From positions 1-64,000 of the forward strand of contig JAFRKO010000009.1 of the NCBI GenBank assembly GCA_017431685.1: a stretch of DNA of 64,000 nt, written 5' to 3'. Below the pieces are notes generated by a model. That model made no database searches. It was given only the letters and a program-made list of their open reading frames with translations, and had not been told where the DNA came from. The DNA is from Mogibacterium sp. GTDB lineage: Bacteria; Bacillota; Clostridia; Peptostreptococcales; Anaerovoracaceae. This document shows, piece by piece, positions 58,054-64,000 of this stretch; the stretch's first letter is position 1; each line of letters opens with the position of its first letter. The position numbers were made by a program, and so were the translations under genes.

Positions 58054-58353
58054 TTACACCATTACCTCGGTTCCTTCCCGGAACCTGACCGCCATCTCCT
58101 TTCCACGTCCAACTGTCACATATTCGACCAAGCTGCCCCATATTAGTTTATCAAACGTTGCAATCACTCCATCGCGTTTCTTCAGTTCACTGGTGAATTC
58201 TGTAAGTCTCACCTCCTTCGCCTCACGCTAAGCAATATGTCCAGTTACATCGTTAAGCTGCTTCTCTACTGAATCATATCATTTTACAAATGTCTCGTAC
58301 CTCTGCTGATAAACAGCCTTGTCCTGGACCACTTTTGCATTTTCGGAAACCAT
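58054..58353 (-). pseudogene. Remnant of a large serine recombinase (C-terminal part)
   Basis: One minus-strand frame reads through with two internal stops (TGA and TAG). It has the coiled-coil-like stretch QDKAVYQQRYETFVK, then VEKQLNDVTGHIA, and after the second stop LTEFTSELKKRDGVIATFD, LIWGSLVEYVTVGRGKEM and VRFREGTEVMV. This pattern matches the C-terminal end of phage- or transposon-type serine recombinases (the ...F...LW..L...V......FKDGTEI signature). No N-terminal resolvase domain is seen. It marks a decayed mobile element in the island. Confidence 0.75.
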
Positions 58354-58484
58354 GCTTTATTTTGATCGGATCGATTTTACCATCAAAATCATCAGCAATC
58401 ATGCTTTTGAATCTGATACATAGGTCCTGTTTTTGTGCTAATACCGTGCCCAAGCAGAACGATTAACGGTGTTTTGAGAGAGTT

Positions 58485-58663
58485 TCAGCGAATCATATCG
58501 CCTGCGGCAGCGAAGGCCAGAAATTCGACCGCGTATGCCCCTGCATCTTTCAGGAGTGCTGCAATTTCATCAATAGTGCTCCCCGTTGTGAAGATATCAT
58601 CTGTAAGGAGTACGAGATTGATACAAATGCATTAAACAATAAAATGCCGTTTGAAAGTGCACC
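58485..58663 (-). pseudogene. comFC 3'-end fragment, copy 2 (repeat R2)
   Basis: Same block as 56342-56520. Here the PRPP motif is intact (VLLTDDIFTTGSTIDEI), and the frame ends GDMIR and stop. Neither R1 nor R2 matches the local comFC at the end (which ends ADIIVPA and has an extra segment PWNDDEDRMHNG), so both derive from a different comFC allele. Confidence 0.85.
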
Positions 58664-58691
58664 CCCTCTAAATCATGCGCAATATACAAGA

Positions 58692-58713
58692 GCACCCTGC
58701 TTTAGCAGGGTGC
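58692..58713 (-). terminator. Terminator of the third secreted protein gene
   Basis: Perfect 9-bp stem GCACCCTGC/GCAGGGTGC with a 4-nt loop. A near copy lies at 59689-59710. T-tract is modest (TCTTGTAT). Confidence 0.7.
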
Positions 58714-58742
58714 CTTCTGTTATCTATCTTATCGTGATCGCT

Positions 58743-59516
58743 CTACTCAACCTTTATCGTCACAGTCACAGGCTTTATGGCCTCCTTGTAATTGTCATTG
58801 CCTGCTGCCGTAACTTTGATCTTGACCTTGTATGTGCCTTTCTTCAGGCCTTTCTTTACCGTGACATTGCCGGTCGTCTTATTGACAGTGAATTTTTTCT
58901 TGAAGCTCTTTTTACCCTTCTTTGCGGAGACGAGCTTGTATGACCTGGTCCCCTTTCCTTTGTTCTTGAAAGTGATTACCTTGGAGACCTTAAGTGTCTG
59001 ATTCTTTTTCTTCAGTTTACTGTATTTTACCTTGGCTGTCCTGCCTTTGACAGTCAGCGGGTTTGCGGCTTTCTTTTTCACGACTTCGATCGTTACCGTG
59101 TTCGTAGTCTGCTGGCTTTTGTAAGTAAATGAAGAAGGAGGAAGCGTATTGTAATTATATTCTGTGATCCAGACTCCGCATTCCGCTGTTACTGTATATT
59201 TCCCAAGTTTTGCTGGTACGAAAGATGACTTCACCGATGCATACAATCCGTCATATGCGAATGATTCGTTCTGTATCAGATTTCCATCCGGATCATTGAC
59301 TCTGATATCACAATACGTCTCCCTGTTCAAAGAATCATATCCCGTGATATACTCGATATTCACTACATCCCCCAATTCGATCTTGGCATCCTCCGTAGGA
59401 GACACAAACCCGGAAGTTTCGGCATAGGCAGTGCTTGCCATTATCGGGATCACCGCAAATACCATCTGCACTGCGATCAATATCGCAATGGCCTTTGATG
59501 CTCTCTTCATTTTCAT
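58743..59516 (-). CDS. Secreted Lys-rich beta-repeat protein
   Basis: 257 residues. A signal peptide (residues 1-32, AIAILIAVQMVFAVIPIMAS, cleavage after AYA) is followed by an Ig-like part and a Lys/Val/Thr-rich C-terminal repeat (NPLTVKGRTAKVKYSK, TGNVTVKKGLKKGTYKVKI, TAAGNDNYKEAIKPVTVTI) of a type common in extracellular proteins of Clostridia. I chose the ATG at 59516 with GGAGGG 7 nt upstream; an upstream in-frame ATG-like start is without a site. Role unknown. Confidence 0.75.
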   Translation of the reverse strand: MKMKRASKAIAILIAVQMVFAVIPIMASTAYAETSGFVSPTEDAKIELGDVVNIEYITGYDSLNRETYCDIRVNDPDGNLIQNESFAYDGLYASVKSSFVPAKLGKYTVTAECGVWITEYNYNTLPPSSFTYKSQQTTNTVTIEVVKKKAANPLTVKGRTAKVKYSKLKKKNQTLKVSKVITFKNKGKGTRSYKLVSAKKGKKSFKKKFTVNKTTGNVTVKKGLKKGTYKVKIKVTAAGNDNYKEAIKPVTVTIKVE

Positions 59517-59688
59517 GACACACCCTCCATATCCTGATAAACCAAAAACAACGAAAAGCGTGAGTCGGATCGTTGTAACATCAATTCTCCCGCCAAGTCT
59601 CATCTACCTTTCTATAATATTATAACATGTCGATCCTGAATTGAACAGAAAGCGGCACGACTTGCTGTTTCTTTTGTCAAAAGAAACA

Positions 59689-59830
59689 GCACCCTGCCGA
59701 TGCAGGGTGCCCTCTGTTATCTATCTTTTCCTGATCGCTCTATTTGGATTTTTCGTCCCTGTTACAGGCTTTGTGACTTTCCTGTAATTGCCATTGCCGG
59801 CTGCCGTTACTCGAATCCATAACCACAAAC
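59689..59830 (-). pseudogene. Duplicated tail of the secreted repeat protein gene plus its terminator
   Basis: A block resembling 58692-58830 at about 80%: the GCACCCTGC/GCAGGGTGC hairpin (59689-59710), then the 3' end of the coding region. The minus strand can be read VTAAGNGNYRKVTKPVTG, like the C-terminus of the 58743 gene, but has no start. Beside it is a 13-bp perfect inverted repeat (59663-59691, TGCTGTTTCTTTT/AAAAGAAACAGCA). This is a decayed remnant between the island and comFC; the whole gap 59517-59868 holds nothing else I can support. Confidence 0.7.
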
Positions 59831-59868
59831 CCGTAACATGGTTCGGTAACATCCTGTCTTTGCTCTTC

Positions 59869-60699
59869 CTAAGCCGGCACTATAATATCCGCGCCGCCGG
59901 CAAATGCCAGGAAGTCGACGCGCGCGGCGCCGTTATGCATCCGGTCTTCGTCATCGTTCCACGGATCCTTGAGTATACCTGCGATCTCGTCTATGGTGGC
60001 TCCTGTAGTGAAGATATCATCTATCAGCAGTATGCGTGCTCCCTCTACCATAGAAAGTTTACGCTGTCTTATGCTGAACGCCCCGCAAATGTTTTCTCTC
60101 CGTTCTTCCGGTCCCAGCCCCTTCATCGGAAGCGTTTTGCGTCTCCTGATAAGAACGTTCGGATCGTAATGCAGCCCCGCTCTTTCCGCAAATCCTTTTC
60201 CGATAAGATCTGCCTGATTGAAACCTCTTATGCCTTTCTTTTCCGAATGCACAGGAACAGGCATCACTATATCGTACATTCCGTCCAGCTCATCAGCCTC
60301 ATATTCGGCAAGCATGCGGTCATAAAGAATCTCTCCAAGCGTATCTCCTATATCCGCCCGGCTGCCATATTTGAGCGCAAAAATAACTGCCTGTTCGCAT
60401 GATCCGTATCCCGCACAGGCATAGCCTTTATCAAAACTGAACATCCGTCCCGCAGCCTCTCTTTGGGAACAGCCAAAGCACAGATTTCCCGGGTCAGTAT
60501 CCGCGAGAGGGCGCCCGCATTTACCGCAATGCCTGTCTGTGATCCAGTTCATTGATTTCATGCAGTCGTTGCAGAGTCTGTAGGTGCGGCTGTCATCTAT
60601 TATTTTTCCGCAGCTTATACAATAAAGACCCGGCGGATATACCAGGTCAAGCATTTCATTTTCTATTTTTCTTAGCCAGTCTCTCTTTGACAATTTCAA
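59869..60699 (-). CDS. comFC: ComFC/GntX-type phosphoribosyltransferase
   Basis: 276 residues: an N-terminal double zinc finger (CISCGKII, CNDCMKS, CGKCGRPL, CFGCSQ), and a phosphoribosyltransferase-like domain with PRPP motif ILLIDDIFTTGAT. ComFC helps in DNA uptake and recombination in competent Bacillota. The C-terminus carries an unusual insertion (PWNDDEDRMHNG) between two conserved strands. The start is a TTG at 60699, in the recD2 stop region (4-nt overlap); another TTG at 60693 is better spaced from GGAGG (8 nt), so the exact start is uncertain. Confidence 0.88.
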   Translation of the reverse strand: MKLSKRDWLRKIENEMLDLVYPPGLYCISCGKIIDDSRTYRLCNDCMKSMNWITDRHCGKCGRPLADTDPGNLCFGCSQREAAGRMFSFDKGYACAGYGSCEQAVIFALKYGSRADIGDTLGEILYDRMLAEYEADELDGMYDIVMPVPVHSEKKGIRGFNQADLIGKGFAERAGLHYDPNVLIRRRKTLPMKGLGPEERRENICGAFSIRQRKLSMVEGARILLIDDIFTTGATIDEIAGILKDPWNDDEDRMHNGAARVDFLAFAGGADIIVPA

Positions 60700-62933
60700 A
60701 ACCTCCGTCCGAACGGATCAGCGTCCAGCGCGAGCAACCGCCATTTCAGGCCGGTATATCTGCCGTCTGCACGGTTATTGTCTATCATGGAGCGTACACG
60801 TGCGGGATCACCAACGATTACAACTAACTTTTTACCCCTCGTAACCGCAGTATACAGGAGGTTGCGGGTCATCAGCATAGGAGGGAAGTTCAGCACCGGA
60901 ACAACTACAACCGGAAATTCTGAACCCTGACTCTTGTGCACGGTAATAGCATAGGCAAGGTCTATCTCTTCGAGCATATCACCTGCGTAATCGATTATGC
61001 GGTCGTCCATTCTGACTGTCATAATCTTGTTTTCGGTGTCGATTTCATCCACAATGCCCATGTCACCGTTGAACACGCCCTCACCTTCGGAACCGAAAAG
61101 TCCGGTGCGCCACTCGGCACCGTAATTATTGCGCAGCTGCATCACCTTGTCGCCTTCGCGGAATGTGACATTACCTATCTTAAGCTCCGCTTTGTCCTCT
61201 GACGGCGGATTGACCACCTCCTGCAGCATCGCGTTAAGGCTCGGAGCTCCGAGCATACCGCGCTTTGTAGGAGTCAGTATCTGTATATCATCTGCAGAAC
61301 GTACAAAATCAAAACCGGCTTTTATGCGCCTGCCGACCAGTTCTCTTATCGTGTCACTGATTGAAGTCTCGTTGTTTTTGCTGATTATGTAAAAATCGTT
61401 ACCGCTTTGCTGTTCAGGGTATTCACCATTGTTAATGAGGTGTGAGTTGGTGACTATGCCGCTTCCCTCCGCCTGTCTGAATATCTCCCTGAGCCTGATC
61501 ACAGGTATGCACTCGCTTGCTATCATGTCGCGAAGCACATTACCGGCCCCTACAGGCGGAAGCTGATCTGCGTCACCTGTGAATATAAGGCGCGTACCTT
61601 CTTTCACGGCATTAAGGAGTCCATCCATCAGCATGAGATCTATCATCGACGCTTCATCGACTATTATTACGTCTTCTTCGAGAGGATTTTCCTCGTTTCT
61701 TCCGAAATTAAGAACATCCTCCTCTTCGGACCATGCATATTCGAGCATACGGTGTATTGTCATAGCGGATTTGCCTGATGCTTCTTCCATACGCTTTGCC
61801 GCCCTGCCCGTCGGTGCTGCAAGTGCCGTCGAAAAGCCGGCAAAATCAAATATCTTAACAAGAGTATTTATGATAGTCGTCTTGCCCGTACCCGGCCCGC
61901 CGGTAATTATGGTTATGTTGTTAGCCAGACACTCCTGTATTGCACGCTTCTGTTCAACGGATAGCTCAACACCTTCACCAAACGGATCGTCGGAGTCCAT
62001 CCTTACAGCATCCAGATAATTCCCGGTCTGGAGAGGGATTGGTTTAAGCGGCGCATTTCTTATTTTTATAAGTTCGTGTGCCACCCTCTGTTCCGCATGG
62101 TAATAACCGTACAGATATATCACTGCCGTATCGTCTATACTGTCCTCTTCAAGTTCACCGGCAAACACCATATCTTTGAGCGAATCTCTCACGTTATCCA
62201 TCATAACATCAAGGAATTCGGCTGTCTTTTCAATCAGGTAATTCTCGGGCATAAGAGTGCTGCCGCTGGAAGCCCATGATTTAAGCATGAAGCGGATACC
62301 GCTTTCAATTCTGACACTGCTCTCAGGCTCCACTCCGAGTCTTGCCGCAATAGCGTCAGCCCTGTTGAAATTTATGCCGCGGATATCTTCTGCAAGTATA
62401 TATGGGTTTTCGTTCACTACTCTTACGGAATCCTTGCCGTACATCTTATAAACTCTTACGGCTTCGTTCATTTCGATGCCAAGCTCGCGTAGTTCTATCG
62501 AAGTATTGGCGAACTCACGGGATTCTCCGAAGGATTCAGTGATCCTGGACAGAGTCTTAGCTCCTATTCCATTCACCGCAAGAAGCTTCTCAGGTGTCTC
62601 TTCTATAACAGTCAGCGCCTCGTCGCCGAACGCTTCAACTATGAGCCTTGCAGTCTTGGGACCTATGCCGCGTATATTGCCTGCAGAAAGGAATTCAAGT
62701 ATCGCATCCGCCCCTTCAGGCATCATCTCCTCATAAGAGGATACACTGAACTGCTCACCGTACCTCGGGTGAATCGTGAATCTTCCCTCGAGCCTGTACT
62801 TTGCACCGCTTTTTGGCTCAGCAAAAGAACCGGCTATACGGATCGCGCCGGCTTCGGTGTCGAAGACTGCTACGGTATAGCCGTTCTCAGGATTGTTGAA
62901 TATTATCTTTCCGAGTGTACCCTGCTGCTGCAT
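60696..62933 (-). CDS. recD2: RecD2-family ATP-dependent DNA helicase
   Basis: 745 residues, an SF1B 5'-3' helicase acting without RecBC. N-terminal OB-type domain, helix-hairpin-helix part (NIRGIGPKTARLIVEAFG, LLAVNGIGAKTLSRI), Walker A GGPGTGKTTI, Walker B VIIVDEASMIDL, and motif VI region DLAYAITVHKSQGSEF. It lies 3 bp after yhaM and overlaps comFC by 4 nt. It takes part in DNA repair. Confidence 0.93.
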   Translation of the reverse strand: MQQQGTLGKIIFNNPENGYTVAVFDTEAGAIRIAGSFAEPKSGAKYRLEGRFTIHPRYGEQFSVSSYEEMMPEGADAILEFLSAGNIRGIGPKTARLIVEAFGDEALTVIEETPEKLLAVNGIGAKTLSRITESFGESREFANTSIELRELGIEMNEAVRVYKMYGKDSVRVVNENPYILAEDIRGINFNRADAIAARLGVEPESSVRIESGIRFMLKSWASSGSTLMPENYLIEKTAEFLDVMMDNVRDSLKDMVFAGELEEDSIDDTAVIYLYGYYHAEQRVAHELIKIRNAPLKPIPLQTGNYLDAVRMDSDDPFGEGVELSVEQKRAIQECLANNITIITGGPGTGKTTIINTLVKIFDFAGFSTALAAPTGRAAKRMEEASGKSAMTIHRMLEYAWSEEEDVLNFGRNEENPLEEDVIIVDEASMIDLMLMDGLLNAVKEGTRLIFTGDADQLPPVGAGNVLRDMIASECIPVIRLREIFRQAEGSGIVTNSHLINNGEYPEQQSGNDFYIISKNNETSISDTIRELVGRRIKAGFDFVRSADDIQILTPTKRGMLGAPSLNAMLQEVVNPPSEDKAELKIGNVTFREGDKVMQLRNNYGAEWRTGLFGSEGEGVFNGDMGIVDEIDTENKIMTVRMDDRIIDYAGDMLEEIDLAYAITVHKSQGSEFPVVVVPVLNFPPMLMTRNLLYTAVTRGKKLVVIVGDPARVRSMIDNNRADGRYTGLKWRLLALDADPFGRRF

Positions 62934-62936
62934 CCT

Positions 62937-63902
62937 TTAAAAAGTGCGTTTGTAAAGCTTTCTGTTGTCGAGTGTGAATACTCTCTCGCTGAATCCGCCG
63001 GGTTCAACATTGCCGAGCGCGTCTTCCATGTCGAACATCTTGGCATCAGTCATATCGAGGTAATGGAGCATCTCTGCTTCAGGGAAGAGTGGCTTCTTAG
63101 GGCTGCCGAACTCAGGCTCATAGTGATGTGTCAGCGACATGTGCTGCATCATCAGGCACTTTTCATGATCTATCCCGAGTTCCTTGCAGCGCTCGCCAAT
63201 TGCCTCCACGCCCATGACGAGGTGACCGAGCATCTTGCCCTCGAGCGTATACTCAGGCACTACGCCATTCTCATCCGATGCAAGCTCGTTCAGCTTTTCT
63301 ATGTCGTGAAGAGCCACGCCTGCCAGCAGGAGATCCTTGTTGAGGTATGTATAGACCTCGCACGCGCGCTCGCCCATCATCATCATTCTCTTCACGTGGT
63401 ACAGTAAGCCGGCATACTCGGCGTGATGATTGCTCATAGCTGCCGGGAAGTACATGATGCGGTCTTTGTCTCCTTCGTAGAAACTGAGGCAGAGGCGCTT
63501 GAGCTCTTCATCTTTAAACGCTTTGATTCTGCCGACTATGTAATCATACATATCCTCCGGCTTCTCAGGGGCAGCTTTGAAAAGATCTGCTCTCTCGTAT
63601 GTGCCTTCCCTGGCTTCACCCTTTATGGAGTCAAGTATGAGCTGGTTCTGTCCCTTATAATCACGGCATCTGCCGACAACGCTTATGACCATTCCGGAGT
63701 GTATTTTTGTGTATGATCTTACCTCATCAGGCGTGAGGTTCCACTTTACGGACTGTATGTCTCCTGTAGCATCAGCAAGAGACATGTAAAGATGCCTTTT
63801 GCCGTTGTTTCCGTCACGTATATCTACGGTTTTCACGAGATATCTGTCCTCTATGCGGTGACCTTCATCAGGTCTGAGGTCTTTTATGTAATATGGTTTC
63901 AT
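62937..63902 (-). CDS. 3'-5' exoribonuclease YhaM family protein
   Basis: 321 residues: an N-terminal OB-type nucleic-acid-binding domain (LYMSLADATGDIQSVKW, GMVISVVGRCRDYKGQNQL) and a C-terminal HD domain (NHHAEYAGLLYHVKRM, ALHDIEKLNEL). YhaM degrades RNA from the 3' end and takes part in DNA replication or repair contexts in B. subtilis. I chose the ATG at 63902 with GGAG 12 nt upstream, which is a wide gap; a longer in-frame start lacks a site. It is the first gene of yhaM-recD2-comFC. Confidence 0.88.
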   Translation of the reverse strand: MKPYYIKDLRPDEGHRIEDRYLVKTVDIRDGNNGKRHLYMSLADATGDIQSVKWNLTPDEVRSYTKIHSGMVISVVGRCRDYKGQNQLILDSIKGEAREGTYERADLFKAAPEKPEDMYDYIVGRIKAFKDEELKRLCLSFYEGDKDRIMYFPAAMSNHHAEYAGLLYHVKRMMMMGERACEVYTYLNKDLLLAGVALHDIEKLNELASDENGVVPEYTLEGKMLGHLVMGVEAIGERCKELGIDHEKCLMMQHMSLTHHYEPEFGSPKKPLFPEAEMLHYLDMTDAKMFDMEDALGNVEPGGFSERVFTLDNRKLYKRTF

Positions 63903-63935
63903 GCGGTCATTAGTCTCCGTTCGATTTTTTGTTAT

Positions 63936-63944
63936 AGTATAACA
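63936..63944 (-). promoter_or_regulatory. Extended -10 promoter of yhaM-recD2-comFC
   Basis: Minus-strand TGtTATACT (TATACT at 63936-63941). It lies within a 13-bp perfect palindrome GTTATAGTATAAC (63931-63943), which may be an operator. Nothing else can be supported to the right edge. Confidence 0.55.
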
Positions 63945-64000
63945 CAAGGCCTGGCTATGATATAATATTTCAGACGCTAATAACTGCTTTAAACGGCTAT

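Noticed and set aside
1..64000. CRISPR arrays, tRNA/rRNA genes, insertion sequences with a complete transposase, prophage
   Set aside because: I looked on both strands for repeat-spacer patterns, CCA-ended cloverleaf genes, transposase motifs and phage structural genes and could not support any; only the recombinase remnant is present.

Overview
The window looks like chromosome from an anaerobic, low-to-mid GC Bacillota of the class Clostridia, possibly near the Anaerovoracaceae/Family XIII or Lachnospiraceae. The placement is inferred from gene content: a GlgC/GlgD pair, class III fructose-bisphosphatase, PPi-type phosphofructokinase, RicT (PSP1), CdaA/CdaR, long-form HPF, RecD2, YhaM, a TPP-riboswitch-controlled ThiT, and strong AGGAGG ribosome sites. 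I see no rRNA or tRNA genes, no CRISPR array and no prophage.

Layout. 1-6.4 kb: the left edge resembles a structured (group II intron-like) RNA beside the terminator of a complete oligopeptide ABC operon, oppBCDFA. 6.4-24.9 kb: one tight minus-strand gene train, apparently driven from a consensus promoter at 24845-24873 and ended by the hairpin at 6395-6411. It encodes two membrane/coiled-coil proteins, MurA, FBPase, a 31-residue membrane microprotein, PrsW, then GlgB, GlgP, GlgC, GlgD, GlgA, a GH13-GH77 fusion and a HAD-SGNH fusion. This couples gluconeogenesis and glycogen turnover with a cell-wall gene. 24.9-29.2 kb: a housekeeping operon (YitT, small membrane protein, Tmk, HolB, RicT, TrmN6-like). 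29.2-42.2 kb: an ABC exporter, PPi-PFK with a GNAT protein, GltX with a sugar-nucleotidyltransferase-like protein, a CofE-like protein, pyruvate kinase, and NagB-GlmM-hexapeptide protein.

42.3-43.75 kb: a plus-strand two-gene module, a DUF3990 (ADP-ribosyltransferase-like) protein followed by an XRE-helix-turn-helix partner. It is wedged between cdaAR and nagB-glmM and looks like a toxin-antitoxin or defence module. 43.7-47.7 kb: HPF, LCP protein, CdaA and CdaR in one transcription unit. 47.8-52.4 kb: a structured noncoding RNA (best candidate: the raiA motif) with small protein genes, an orphan HypA-like protein, a 930-residue multi-cluster flavin oxidoreductase, and a TetR regulator. 52.5-55.2 kb: PfkB-type kinase, TPP riboswitch-ThiT, RsuA.

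55.2-59.9 kb is an accessory island. Three secreted surface-type proteins alternate with two copies of a comFC 3' fragment, a decayed serine-recombinase tail and a duplicated gene-tail/terminator block, and the island abuts the intact comFC. 59.9-64 kb: ComFC, RecD2 and the YhaM exoribonuclease.

Of most interest are the DUF3990/HTH module inside the cdaAR-glmM neighbourhood, the structured RNA near hpf, an operator-like TTTGTTTAA element at the same distance from the -10 box of the PPi-PFK and CofE-like promoters, the comFC-fragment cassette island, and the orphan oxidoreductase-HypA operon.
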